Assembly (NCBI GenBank): GCA_029747015.1 | Contig: JAKOGI010000340.1 | Location: forward strand, 566,708 to 630,707 | Source of the DNA: Carnegiea gigantea | Lineage: Eukaryota > Streptophyta > Magnoliopsida > Caryophyllales > Cactaceae | DNA: 64,000 nucleotides | Direction of reading: 5' to 3' | Shown here: positions 10,354 through 22,611 of the stretch, piece after piece | Layout: the number at the start of each line of letters is the position of its first letter | How positions within the stretch are numbered: the first letter of the stretch is position 1 | Notes under the pieces: generated by a model | What the model saw: only the letters and a program-made list of their open reading frames with translations | Databases searched by the model: none | Told to the model about the DNA's origin: nothing | Position numbers and translations under genes: made by a program

Positions 10354-12330
10354 ATGGATTCCAGTTCTCGTCGAGGTAAGTCCTCTACTCGAGGTAGAGG
10401 ACGAGGGCGTAGGAGCTCCGCCGTAGATCAATCTGCAATTGACGTTGATCAATTTTCCCCCCAGATACCTCATATCCTAGTTCAGCCAGGAGCAATAATG
10501 GCTGGTTATATACCAGATCTTTCAGGGCCAATCCATCCCTCATTTGGGGCTTTCCATCATCATACTTCATACATTCTCAACTAAATTACCATGTACGACC
10601 AATTTTCCTATAACATTCCTCCAAACCCCCCTTTTGTCAACACTATACAGCCCACTCCCCAACCCATTGACCCTAACATAAACCAGTCCCAAGAAAACAT
10701 TGCAATTGGAGAAAGTGAAGCATAGTCTAGTCATGGGAGCACTCGACCAAAGACTTGGATTGAGTCAGATGATAACAGGTAAGTCTTTAATTGTTATATG
10801 TTATGAACGTCAAGTATTTTGCTTAACAACTAATCAATTTGATGTGTTTTGTTCAATTAAGTTTCCCGCTAATGATTGTGCGGTTAGTAGGATTTCTCTC
10901 ATATTTCAAAGCAAATATGATGAAGTTTGGCCTACTTGGAGTAAAATGCCCAAACCAGTATGAGATTTATGGTTTGGAGAGTTCAAGGTAACAAAAGTGA
11001 CAACGTATTAACACTTTGTATGAACCTGATAAATTACTATTATATTATTTGATATGTTTGTTGTTTTCATAATTGCAAAAGTGGTTTACTTGGGATCCGG
11101 TCCATGAGGACCGTATAAGAAAAAATTTTGAAAATAGAGGCAATACATGCTTGAGAGACGTTCTTGGCAAAGCAAGAAAGCACAACAAGAAGCCTATTTG
11201 GCTCGGTGATGCTCAATGGGAGGAACTCCAACAATATTGGGCAAATGAAACTTATAAGATATTGCGTGAAATAGCCCCAAAAAACTGACTAGGTGCTCCA
11301 AAAAGTGGTGGCTCATATCTCCATACCTGTGGCTCGATCCCTATGCATGAGCATAGGAGGCGTCTGGTAAATGACTTTGCTATGTATTTCTTTAATTTTA
11401 ATACTTCAGCTCACTTTGAATGTGGTTTGGCTTGTGTTTCACATAACTCCGTTTGGCACGTACTGGGAACAACTTAGGACCAAGCTCACAATTGTTGAAT
11501 TATTCAGCCGCGCTCACAAATTCCATGGCAAAGAAGACGACCCTTGGATTGACAAGAAATCACAACAAACATATATAAGCTATAAGCTATTCTCAATCTT
11601 TATCGGTAGTTCAAACTAAACTTGTATACTTTACTTTCATTAACTGTAACATATATGATTTTTGGCATATGTTGTGATATTGTAGGAATCCTTTGAATGT
11701 GAATTTCAAAATGTAATCAACTCTCAAGTACCAGGGATAACACTTCTCAAGATCCATTCCAGACACTTCCAAACCCAAATGAATTGAGATTGAAGATGTA
11801 CAAGAACAAAAAAGGCTGTATTTATGGCATTGGCGATGAGACTGTCAACATTAGGGAATCCGGTTACTTCAGTCCCACTCAACGAGCCGGTATAGCTTTC
11901 ATATTCAAGTTTCAATGAACATGGTTATATGATAACTTTCTTTAATTGTACTACTAATGCATACTTCACATAAATGGCTGTCAGCAGGTTCAGGTTATAC
12001 GCCATCGCAATAAGATCTGAATTATTTAAGGGGTGTAGTAACCAACTTGGGGGGTGAGCTAACTTCACAAGCTGAAAGTTTCCGGTTGCTTATGGAGAAA
12101 TGTAAGCAACTGGAGGAATCCAACAAAATGCTCACCCAAAGTAACCAGCAACTAAGCCAACAAATGACAAGCATCGATCAGCACTTGCAATCTCTCTTTC
12201 AAATGCAACAAGCTTCTGACTCGGGATCTCAACCACCCTTTGCTCAGATGATAACGATAATGAGGATGGGGATGAGGATCAAGAAAACGATGATCCTCAC
12301 CTTGGTGATTGAATATGTTTCCATTTTCCC
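10354..12330 (+). pseudogene. Second CACTA gene (Ptta/En/Spm-type transposase), decayed or intron-split
   Basis: It starts with MDSSSRRGKSSTRGRGRGRR, a basic Arg/Gly-rich N-terminus. After gaps come WFTWDPVHEDRIRKNFENRG and WLGDAQWEELQQYW (11080-11250), then ELFSRAHKFHGKEDDPW (about 11505-11560). This is the plant Ptta/En/Spm family signature. A coiled-coil-like stretch with LEESNKMLTQSNQQLSQQM follows at 12104-12170. Such second genes accompany TNP2 in CACTA elements and probably bind DNA in the transposition complex. Pieces lie in different frames separated by AT-rich DNA, so introns and mutations cannot be told apart here. Confidence 0.75.
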
Positions 12331-12769
12331 CCAGTTGGTGGTTCTCCCCTCCTTGGTTCTTTATGGAGTACAAGATCTCGGTGCTTGCTTGTCCTTCCTC
12401 TTCGTGCTTACTTCGTTCCCCTCCTCTTGGTGCTTGGTTCTCCCTCTTCTGCTAACTTAATTTTACTTTGATTAACTATCAACTTGTGGTTTCTTTGAGA
12501 TTTATGGTTTGTGATATAGACCCTTTTTTTAGGACTTGTGGTTTGTGAATTGAAAACAATTGGTTTAAAGTGTTAGACTTGTTGTTTAGTGTAATTGGAA
12601 ACTATTTTGCTTTGTATGTAGTATTCCACATATTTGTAGCTTGAAAATTGTTGAGAACGCTTTGAATGAAGTCATACTCGAAGCCATTAGATGTTCATGG
12701 AATGAATATTCTCTGTGAATTTGTTGTAGGGATTTAAATATATACACTGAGGGATATTATCAAAAACAG

Positions 12770-13155
12770 GCATTTGTATTTTAAAAAATTACAAACATAG
12801 CGATGGATTGGCGACGGAATAGGAGGATTTCTTTTTTTCTTAAATAGAAGGCAGCGACGGACTAGGTATCCGTCGCCATTAGTGACGGAAATTCCATCGC
12901 TATTTCCGCCGCTAATGTCGGTGGATTCCTAGTATGTCGCTGCCTTCCCCGCCTTTTCATCCCCCGTCAAAAATTGGTCCATCGCTATATCCGTTGCAGG
13001 TTCCATCGCTATTGGCGACGGAATTTAAATTCTGTCGCCAGGTACTCAGCGACGAGTCTCCGACAACCCTTTTCCGTCGCTAATTCCATCGTGAAATCAA
13101 AATTCCGTCGCTATTTTGCCCTTTTCTGTCGTTGTATGGACTTTTTTTTGTAGTG
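12770..13155 (+). repeat. CACTA subterminal repeats and right terminal inverted repeat
   Basis: Many copies of GCGACGGA / TCCGTCGC occur in both orientations. A larger fold-back pairs GGCAGCGACGGACTAGG (about 12850) with CCTAGTATGTCGCTGCC (about 12930). The terminus is GTAGTG at 13150-13155. Subterminal repeats of this kind are where CACTA-encoded proteins bind. Confidence 0.8.
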
Positions 13156-13439
13156 AGAAAACATCCAAACAAAATTATTTAGGATAAAACAAGTGCGAAC
13201 AATAAACACTGCGAAGATATCCCATTTGCATACTCATACACACTTTTAATTCACAAACAATCAAACCCATTAAAACTTTATGCAATAGAATCAAAAATAG
13301 AACTACTACTTTCCAATCTAAATGAAATGGGATAAGGGCCCAAACAATAACATGGATGATTACCCAAAAAAAGGAAAAGAAATGAGAAGTTTATTAGACA
13401 AAATAGGGCAAAAGCGAAGATGGGTCTGGAAGGTTCATT

Positions 13440-15460
13440 TGTAGCAAGTTCTTCAAAAGCACGTGGTCAATCATTAGTTGGATGCATACAGAGCTATTAT
13501 AGACTTCTCGTCTGGTAAATTGCTAACACAAGTAAATTCCACGCTACTTGCTATGGTACCTGAGGTGGAACATTCCACAACACCAAGTGAATTAAGACCT
13601 ATGGCATGTTGTAGCAGAGTCCACAAATGCAAAGTCACGATATTGAGTGATAGATTCAAACCCTTACTCCCCTGGTTAGTGAACAATTCTAAAGGAGCAT
13701 TCATTCGTGGTCATTTTATCTTGCATAATATGTTAATTTCTTAAGAACTTGTTAAATTCTAAATAGAAAGAAGGTTTTTCCTTGTTATATCATAAAATTA
13801 GACCTCAGAAAAGTCTATGCTATTGTAATGTGAGATGGGAGTATTTAGAGCAGCTACTTTTGTGCTTTGCCAAGCTCATTATGGCTAGTGTTAAATGAGC
13901 TAAATTTTCTATCAAATTCAAATGGTGAAGTTTGTGGATTTTTTAGTGGCAATAGAGGGTTGCATAAGGAGATCATATGTCTCCTCTACTATGTGTATTG
14001 ATAACGGAGTATCTCACTTGAGCTCTAAAAATGGCTACTATTCAAAAGGAGTTTAAATTCTATCCTGGATGCAAATATTTTTAATTATGCTCTGTTAGCT
14101 TTGCTGATGACCTTTTAGTTATTTGCAAGCTGGTGTGAGAGAGTAAAGTGTTTGATGGCAGGCTTTCATCATTTTTTTTGCATGCAATGTTTGAAATCAA
14201 TCCAACTAAGTTCCAACTAGTAATGGTTGGAGTTGGCGAAAGCCTATCCCAAAGGCTGCTAAATGTCATGGGTTTTTTAAGAAGGATGCTTGCCATTTAA
14301 ATATCTTGATGCCCTTGTTAAATCTCATAAACTTTCTAAGCATGACTGTTAGACCTTGGTGGAAAGAATCATTGCTAGCTAGACTTCAAATTTGGATAGC
14401 AAAGAAGCCGACTTATGTGGGGAGAATCCAATTAGTAAACCCAGTGTTGCTCAATATTAGTATTATTACTTACTGGAGCCAATTGCTTATATTACCCAAG
14501 GTTGTCCTTAGCATATTAGTCAGGTTTGCAAGAACTTTATTTCAAGCGCTGGTGTTGAGCATGGCACATGTGCTACTTTGCATTTAGCCAAGACTGAAGG
14601 TGGCATGGGTATTAAAGACATCATGAAGGGGAATCAGGACTTGGTTATAAAACTAATTTGGGAAATTGCAAGCAAAACTAACTTTTACGGATCAAATGCG
14701 TTCGCCATTGCTACCGTAAAGGCCAATCGTTATGGCAGTGGTAGTCTACAAAGTTGGTATTGGAGGAAATTCCCTCAAATCAAAATCTGATACAAAGTGG
14801 TTTTGATCAAGACACTGATGCTTGGAGGTTAGATTCAAATCATGTATATAAAGCTAAGTTAGACTATGAATTTCTTAGAGCTAAAGCTTGTAAACCTAGT
14901 TGGTATCCCATTGTTTGGCACAAAATGAAAATTCTAAATTGCACTTTTATCCTCTAGCTTATGCTCAAGGAGAGATTTATCACTTGTGATAGACTGATTG
15001 AGATAGGAGTAGACTCCTAGACTATTAGTCAGATTGCATTTTTGTTATCTAGGTCATGAATCACATCCTCGCTTATTTTTTCACTGGCAAGTTCACAAGT
15101 ACAACACATGAAATGGCCTTCTCAGAGATCTTGCATGTTCAGATATGGAAACAATTAGAGAACTAGAAGGACTGCCTTCTATAGTTTAAGGACAACAAGA
15201 GAGGTGAGGAAAAATGTACTTGCTTTTCTCGATTATTGTATATAATACTTGGACTGAAAGAGACAAAAGAAGATACCATTGCTAGAAGTATTTTTGATGT
15301 AGTGAATGAGAGTAGTAGAATGCTTCTTAGGAGACTGAGAGGTGCCATATAATGATTTAAAATTTAAATATGCCTGAGTTAGAATTGTTGTAATTTTTAC
15401 ACTTTGATTTTTCTCATCCTCATTTTTTTTACCCTCTCCCAAAAAAAAATCAATTTTGCA
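13440..15460 (+). pseudogene. Degenerate LINE (non-LTR retrotransposon) reverse transcriptase
   Basis: Pieces in several frames match plant LINE ORF2. These are DFSSGKLLTQVNSTLLAMVP with a TPSELRPMACC block and GAFIRG (13500-13710), the degraded GDHMSPLLCVL region (about 13965), FADDLLVICK (14100-14130, the RT catalytic box with both Asp), the post-RT region (14340-14790), a zinc-binding RT-associated block (about 14850-15080), and VYNTWTERDKRRY near 15240. No endonuclease domain is visible upstream, so the copy is 5'-truncated as well as mutated. The A-rich run near 15438 may mark its 3' end. Confidence 0.75.
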
Positions 15461-15554
15461 TGAGGAGTGAGCCAAACATGCAACCTCATGTCTAGTAATA
15501 CGCTCATATCTACATTTTAGACCCCTACGCCAAAGTGGTTTTCATGTTTTTTGC

Positions 15555-15751
15555 TGTGTCAAATTATACCTATTATCTATAATTTTTATTTTACCTAGAC
15601 ACAGCTTTTTTTGGGGGAAGGGGGTTAGGCTTTGTCAAATTATACCTATTATCTATAGTTATTATTTTACCTAGATACAGGTGTCTTTTTTTTTAATTTT
15701 GGAGAAGGGGGTCAGCTTGACCCCGCTAGCCCCACACTAGATCCGCTACTG
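15555..15751. repeat. Short tandem duplication ending in a hAT-MITE-like terminus
   Basis: A ~75-bp unit, GTCAAATTATACCTATTATC..TATTTTACCTAGA.ACAG, is present twice (about 15558 and 15637). It is followed by AAGGGGGTCAGCTTGACCCC and GATCCGCTACTG. The last resembles the GGCTTCGCCACTG end of the miniature element at 32031-32290. No matching left end was found, so this is probably a truncated relative. Confidence 0.45.
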
Positions 15752-16650
15752 TAAGTGAACCACGTAGTTCTCAAACTAGGACGTGCTCAAGCCCAACCAA
15801 AAATATTGAACTTCATTTGCATACCCCCCTAAAAAAAAAAAAGTTGACATTTGGGTTTTGGAAAAATAAAAGTTGTATTCTCCAGCTAAGCTAACCGTAC
15901 GAATTGCGCAAAGTTAGTCTTTCATGAAATAAAATGGATCAATTAAAAGAAGCTGACAACCTATTTATGGTTGTGATGGTGTAATGGGTGACTGTGTTAT
16001 GGAGATCATTTGACTCTAACCATGCTTATTATGAGGTATATGTTGTATATTCATCCACAAAAGTGAACCCAATCAAGGGTGTGATTAATAACTACACTAG
16101 CTTCAAAAGATCTTAGGCTCGATGCTTTCAAATTTGGCTCAAATTTGGTATGGCAAGAATTTGATAGCCTAGCTATAACTCCAACTCAACTAAGATTGCT
16201 TATTAGGCTAGGCTAGGGGCTACTCAATGTAACTTGCTCTGTTGAAGTTATTTCGAAATGGGCTCATATCCCATAACAAATCCCATGGTCATACTTAAAT
16301 TTTATCCTAATTTGGATTCCCATAGTTCTTACCAAAGAATTTGATTTGTTATCCTTTTTTTTGGTTTCTAGTTCAATGATTTGTTATCTTTGAACTTATA
16401 GTTATGGTGATGACATCCTAAAATTGTTATTAATAACTCAAGATTGAATACTAATGAAGTCTTGACCTAATAGTTAACACTGAGATTTTGAGTAAATTCG
16501 GTTAGAGGCCCCTATCCCCCTATTGCATTGTACTGTATTCATGCTCATTTAAATAAAAAAACATTTTAAAGCTTAAGGCAAGTCAAATAGAGATTCTGAT
16601 AATATACTTGTGTTCTATAATTTTCTTCTTGAATGGGAAAGGTACACTTG
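15752..16650. other. AT-rich DNA, nothing recognised
   Basis: No coding similarity, LTR end or inverted repeat was recognised. It holds short A and T runs only. Confidence 0.5.
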
Positions 16651-16654
16651 TAAT

Positions 16655-17835
16655 GACTTGTTTGGTTAGAAAAAAAGCAATGGAACTTAAATCCTTTAGG
16701 TTTCAAGTTCCTTACCTTGTGTTTAGTGAGAGTTTTTGGGATAAGGGACTTGAAACCTGAAGGTTTTAAGTTCCCCTCAAAACCAACAAACTTGAACCCT
16801 CCTTTCCTTGGGGTTTTTCAAGTTCCCATCCCCAGGAATGAACTTATTTTATTTTAAAAAAGGAAAAATGACTCACAAAATGATAACTGTCCAACGATTA
16901 TCAGTGTTCTTTGCAAAACCTAAAAGTAAGAGGAGAGAAAAATGGTGCTCTACGGCTACCGTCGAACACCCCATTGTTGATGGCATCCCCACCAACGCCG
17001 GCTAAAATGCCACAGCCGATGGAGGCTCCTCGGCGGCCTGGATTTGCTGGGTTTGGAATTGAGGGGCTGGATCGGGGTACGGGGGGTAGTGCGGTGAAGG
17101 CTAGCTTGTCGAACAGTGGCGGCACCATCGTTGCGTTGCTTGACCTCACTATGGTCGTTAAAGGGTTGACCACGTGGAGCACGTAAATAGATGATGAAAG
17201 AAGGATGATAGATTCTCGGCTTTGGAGGGAGCACATGTTAAAGATGGAGGAAGCTAGAGAGAGAAGAAGCACTGGAAGGGTTGATCTAGTTGCTTTGCAG
17301 CCTTGATTTCCATATGACGTTAGAATCCTACTCAGATCAAAATCCTACTCCTTAGTTCCCATCTGAATCAATTATGCAATTGGTTTTTAATCAGGCATGC
17401 AAATTGAAAGAGATCTATATTTGACTTGAGTTCTTCTATCAATTCCTCACACCAAGTACCTGATTGATGAAAGGATTCTTACCAGTTACCATATTCCGCT
17501 CTTTGGTAGCCTTGCACTCTGCTCACATTTTCTGGTTTGGTTAATTGTTAATATGCTATTTTATGAGATTTGGGTTTGGGGTAACATTTGATCTGGGTTT
17601 GGTTTGAACATTTGATTTTATTTGGTTAATTATTAAAAAATTACAAAATAGTTATTTACAATAAAATAAAATAAAATAAAAATAAATCCAAATGGTTATG
17701 AATTAAGGTCACAAGCTTTCTTTCTTTTTTGTGAAGTCAAATAATAACTATTAAAACAAAATCACAATGGCATATAACATTACAAAAAATAAAACAAATT
17801 TGATTCCATTCCATAACTATTAGCCAAACGGCAAG
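16655..17835. mobile_element. Possible DNA element carrying a GC-rich open segment
   Basis: The left edge (TTGTTTGGTTAG) and right edge (CTATTAGCCAAACGGC) are weakly inverted. Between them, 16900-17280 is much richer in GC than its surroundings and open in both directions (16911-17186 plus, 16901-17272 minus). The content is Pro/Ser/Arg-rich and I do not recognise it. It could be a non-autonomous transposon with a captured or decayed exon. No target duplication was identified. Confidence 0.3.
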
Positions 17836-18195
17836 ATTTGCAATTTGATTCCATTTCATTTCAGTTTTGTTCACCGAACACTTGAGTTCAGGATTTAAGT
17901 CCTAAATAGAATGAAACAAAAGTCGATAGCTCCTTAGTTTAGTGAAAATAGCTAGAAGATTTTGCCACCTTCAAGCATGGCAAAGCGATGGTAATAATTT
18001 TAGAAATAGGCCTAGCATGAGTTTAACCAAATTGTAGAGCCTAAAATGAACTACACTTTATGCACTACCAACTTGATAGATTCAATTGTTTGTGAGATAA
18101 ATTCAGCATATGGGGAGGATAATGTGATTATGTTCTATCAATTTGCTGCTCAAGCTCAAAGGAGCCAAAGAAGGTAGGAAACAATTCAAACAGAA
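17836..18195. other. AT-rich DNA, nothing recognised
   Basis: No gene, repeat end or RNA was recognised in this stretch. Confidence 0.4.
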
Positions 18196-18199
18196 AAAC

Positions 18200-18561
18200 T
18201 ATCAGTCATGGCAGAAGACTTGATGTCACAACTCCGATCAAAGTGAGGTAATAGGCATTGTTTAGCTCTAACTCGTTTGAATGATGCAAGGAAGATTGCA
18301 ATCGAAATAAAAGAATCAAATGATATATGCAATCATATGAAATGATGTCACCTAATTCATTAGAGTCAGTCAAGAAACAACTTATAGTTCGTGTTGAAGA
18401 CATCGAGCATTATAATATGTTGCTATAGTGTCATTAGTTTCTCTAGGACAATGCTACGATCTTTTTGCAATGCAGTTATAGAGATCTCTTTAATAATTTT
18501 ATATTTTATTTGTTATGTTTGTATTACCCTTTGTACCCTCCTCAAAAAAAAAAAAAAAAAT
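18200..18561 (+). mobile_element. Possible 5'-truncated retroposon 3' end with poly(A)
   Basis: The stretch ends in TTTGTACCCTCCTC followed by about 18 A residues (18543-18561), the layout of a plant LINE tail. The upstream ~300 bases have no readable reverse transcriptase. No target duplication was found. Confidence 0.35.
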
Positions 18562-18914
18562 AGGTGGTCAATGGTTGAAAGCGCAGGTAAAGATCATTCA
18601 AGGTCAATTGGAGACAAAAATAGTTGTTGGTTTAACAATGCAAAACCCCAAAAAGAAAGATGTGACAAAGTAAAAGATCATATCACTAATGTGTGGAGGC
18701 TTGTATTTAACACAATTAAGAGTCCTTCAAACTCATTCTGAAGAACCTTGACTCGGGCTCAAACTCAATCACACCCCTAAACTGACAACTGATTTGCACT
18801 TTGATTTTCTTATTTCATGTACGTTGTATTTTTTAATGTTAGTAATAGCTGCATCTTGTAAGAGTCACTATTACCATGCCTCTAATTGTTAAGGCCTACT
18901 ATGAGTTTTTAGTC

Positions 18915-19030
18915 AAATATGTACCTGAACATTTAGGTTTATAAACTTTAGGTGCTTGAAGCTTTTACGCAATTAATCTAAGTGCCTAAACTTCTTCAAC
19001 ACTTAATATAGGTGCCTAGCTTTTACAAAA
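18915..19030 (+). repeat. Dispersed repeat, plus-oriented copy
   Basis: Contains GTACCTGAACATTTAGG, TTATAAACTTTAGGTGC and AGTGCCTAAACTTCTTCAAC. The same words occur in reverse complement at 37848-37975. It is a dispersed repeat of unknown class. Confidence 0.6.
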
Positions 19031-19039
19031 AATATATTG

Positions 19040-19955
19040 TTAAATCGTAGCATTATTAATGTGGCTATTTTTTTCCTATACAAAAAGGTCATTTTTTGTT
19101 TATGTTTTTTAGGTAATAATCTTCAATTTTCCTAATTACTTTTTTTTTAAAAAAGGAGAGAATATAAAAAGCTGCAACCATCGCCCATAATAAAGTTCAA
19201 CATTGGCAATATTCTCTAACCTGCAATAACATGGAATTCACCTGGCATATGCATCCTAAAAAATTTAGATACATTAAATTTCCATTTGCATCTAATAGCA
19301 TTGTAATTTTGCTTTAAAAAAAAAAAAAAACCCATCCATGTTATCTTCCATAGTTCTCCAAGAAAATAGATAGAGATCAATTTCATTTCTGTTTAAATGC
19401 CTAAAAGTATTTGAGACATTAAAATTTAAACAATAAAATAAAACACTAATACTAATGTTGAAATCTAATGCGCCACTAAACTCGTTGATGCCAATCAAGG
19501 TTGAGCACTTTCAGGTGTTCAATGAAAGTATCCACTATCATAATCATGATCTTTGATAACAGACCTCTTCATAGAATCCCTTTGCATATGGGAAACAAAT
19601 ATTAGGTATTAGGAGTACTCAAATTAATAGGAACTCTTTTAACTATGATAAGTTGAATTTTTTTACCTAAAATGATGAAGATAGTATGCATGAACTATCC
19701 TTCCATCCAAATGAAGCAGACATGACGCCACAAATTTGAGAAGGTTGAGAGTTTCCAAGTGGTAAAGGGACATTCAATGTAGTGGTGGCCTGTATAAAAG
19801 AAACAAAAGGTAGGAGACATTTTTTTAAGCTCAAGTAACAATTAAATCAACTTCAAAAACTTGGAATAAAAATTGTTTTATAACTAAACTTACATTAAGA
19901 GCCAAAGAAACTCCATGATCTATGTATACAACAAATTTTCTTCCATGATCCTATA
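19040..19955. other. AT-rich DNA, nothing recognised
   Basis: No coding similarity was recognised. It may include flanking MULE DNA left of the solo LTR. The poly-A run at 19315-19330 creates a spurious Phe-rich reading on the minus strand. Confidence 0.4.
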
Positions 19956-19961
19956 TATGAA

Positions 19962-22210
19962 TGTATAGTTTGTCGTAGAGCTACAAATTTAACCACTACT
20001 TCAATTTATAGATGACATTTATAGCATAGGAAAGTAGAGATCGATCCCACGAGGAAAGATTATGTCAAAAAGCTAGTTTAATTCTCAATAATTTTACTAC
20101 TCTACTTTATTATAGCTTCTCTTTGTATTTCTAAAATAAATCAAATTTAATAAATAAAATTCTGGAAAAATACTTAATATTGCTCCTAAATATTCTAAAT
20201 TTAATTCTGAAAATAAAACAGTAAATAGCTATCCTAAATAATCTGGAAAATAAAAAACAGAAATAATAACGCAATATTCAAGTAAAAATTAAAACAGAAA
20301 ATAACAAGCAGAAAATTAATATTAAAAATTACAAAAAGTAATCCAAATTAATATTCTACAAGTTTATAAATTTATAACTCCAAAATTATATATAATTAAA
20401 TTCAGAAAAATCAAAACAGAAAATTAACTCCAAAAAACGCAAACAGAAAATAAAATCTGAAATTAGAGAAAAATAAACTGAACTAATATAAAAAATAAAT
20501 AAATAAATTGCCCAGATTTTAGGGTGTAATTTTCTGGACTTAATAGGACCCAAAAAAACATGAAATAAAAATTAAAAACGTAATTTTCAGACTTATTGAA
20601 ATAAAAACCTGTACATATCCAATTCACAAAATAATTATGAAAAATTATCAAATAATTTTCAAAAATTTCGAAATTTAATAGAGGCAGAATAGGACAGTAT
20701 ATAAACCCTAGGATGGATTAAAACTTGAAAAAACTCAAAACGAACTATTTTTAACCTAATTTCTAACAAACCGGTAATTAAGCGGCAAAACAGAATATAA
20801 ATTAAATCTAAAAATTATAATCACACTAAAAATCAAAATCTAACTGATCTAATATTACCAAGACACTCCTAAAAGACTACTCTTTTGGGAGGGATAAACG
20901 AAATTTATATTAAAGCTAATAATTGAAGAATAAAAATTGACAAACTAAATGAATTAACTAAGATGCAACAAATAATAATCAAAGATACCAAATTTATGAA
21001 AAATGCTTAGCACAATCTATATCCACCATGCAAATTACTATTTATCATCAACACACAAATCAATTTTATCCATAAGTTAGACTGTAGAAGACACCCACCA
21101 GTGGATCTTCCCCGTTTTTCCTTATATTATAGTTTATTTAGGTCCAACCCTAACATAAACCCTACTAATTTTGATAACCCTCACACCAGTGTAAGAATTT
21201 AATCAAACTAGAGCATTACGTATTAGAAAAACATCATCTAACGCCTTGTAATCAATTTACCAGTAAATCGATTTAACAAAGATCTATAACAATTACCTAA
21301 TTAGGGTGATACTTTTGCCTAAAAGACAATAACTTTTGCGTATTAAAGTCTTTTAAACTATCATATGAACTCGTATTAAACTAACTAGCATGTATTCTAA
21401 TTAATATAATACGAATTTCATGAACGATAAATACTAATCGCTATATAATCATGAATATAAATCAACTAGATAATAAAGCATGAAACTTATTTCAAAATAA
21501 TTAATCTAGCATGGTTTCAAATAGATTATACCAAGCACAAAAAATTGCTCACTCATATTAAAAATAAAATCACAAAATTCACCCAAATAATTCATGTTTG
21601 TAATAATCTAAACAGCAGGAAAAAAAACAGAGAAATAAAGGTATACTACTTGAAGATGATGATAGGCATGGGGGGATGCCGTGATGTTGTTATAGATGAG
21701 GCAGCCGTGGCTTATGGAGCTAGGCATGGAGATGTTGATGATAGCCGTGAGGAAGGACCGTGATTGAGGATGATGGGTGGAGGGAAGAAGATTGATGATG
21801 ACGGTGGTGATGTAGGATGGGTGGCGTGATGATGAGAAGAAGAGAAGGAGTTGTCGTGGCTTTTTACTGCCGTCCGGGATGAATGATGATGCATGATTTT
21901 ATGGTGGGAAAGGTAGCTAGGGTTTTTTTTTCCTTAGACTCCTTCTCTCCTAAGTCTTCTAGCTTCTCTCCAACTCTTTTAACCCTATCCCAAATAAATA
22001 ATTATGGAAATAATATTTTTCATAAATTATTATTTTTGGACCGTCTTGATAGCCAAGCATGTAAAACCCGAACTTTGACGTTATCTCTTCTCCTCTTTAT
22101 TTTATTAATGCTAAACCTGAAAATATATAAAATAAAATAAATTAGACGAGATAATATATATAATATAATCGAAATAATTATTAAAACAATGCATGATTTT
22201 TGGCTTAACA
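19962..22210 (-). repeat. Solo LTR, probably Athila-like
   Basis: The 2249-bp block starts TGTATAGTTTG and ends TTGGCTTAACA, with the 5-bp direct repeat ATGAA at 19957-19961 and 22211-22215. On the minus strand it starts TGTTAAGCC, close to TGTTAGGCG of the Gag-only element LTR. Near the left edge GATCGATCCCACGAGGA resembles the cognate position in that LTR. There is no adjacent primer site, polypurine tract or internal domain. A single LTR between matched target duplications is the usual product of recombination between the two LTRs of one element. The GC-richer segment at 21660-21900 has frames but no recognised gene. Confidence 0.7.
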
Positions 22211-22611
22211 ATGAACATGAATTTATTAATAAATCAAAGAATCATGTGCATTAACTAAGGGAGGGAAAAGAAATAACTAAAAGCAAAGAAAAGGGTTTTG
22301 CATTCCTTACAATAGAATTTGAGCCTTCTTTTTGATACGTCATCTTTGTCTTCTTTGTTGGCACCTTCAAACTAGAATTTCTACATGTGGCTTCATTGTG
22401 GCCTTATAGTCCACAATTTGAACACGTCATTTTGCACCCCTTTTAACTGAGCTTTCCACCTTTAGATTCTCTAACCTCTTTCTTTCTTTTGGTTTCTAAA
22501 GTCCATTTCTTTATTTTCATAGGGGAGTGGTTGTATCTGATCACCATCACCTCTAGGTCATTCAACTGGTCCACTCAAAGGGATCATAGGATAAGCATAT
22601 GCTTTCATGTA

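Larger units (their letters stand above)
1..13155 (+). mobile_element. EnSpm/CACTA transposon, right-hand portion
   Basis: The window opens inside this DNA transposon and its left terminus is not present. Seen: TNP2-type transposase remains (about 6414-10170), a second Ptta/En/Spm-type gene (about 10354-12330), a palindrome-rich subterminal region, and a right end reading TTTTTTTTGTAGTG at 13142-13155, the complement of the canonical CACTACAAAAA terminus. Without the nested LTR element at 201-6012, about 7.3 kb of CACTA DNA is present. Both genes contain many stops and shifts, so this copy cannot supply its own transposase. The 3-bp duplication cannot be tested without the left end. Confidence 0.85.
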
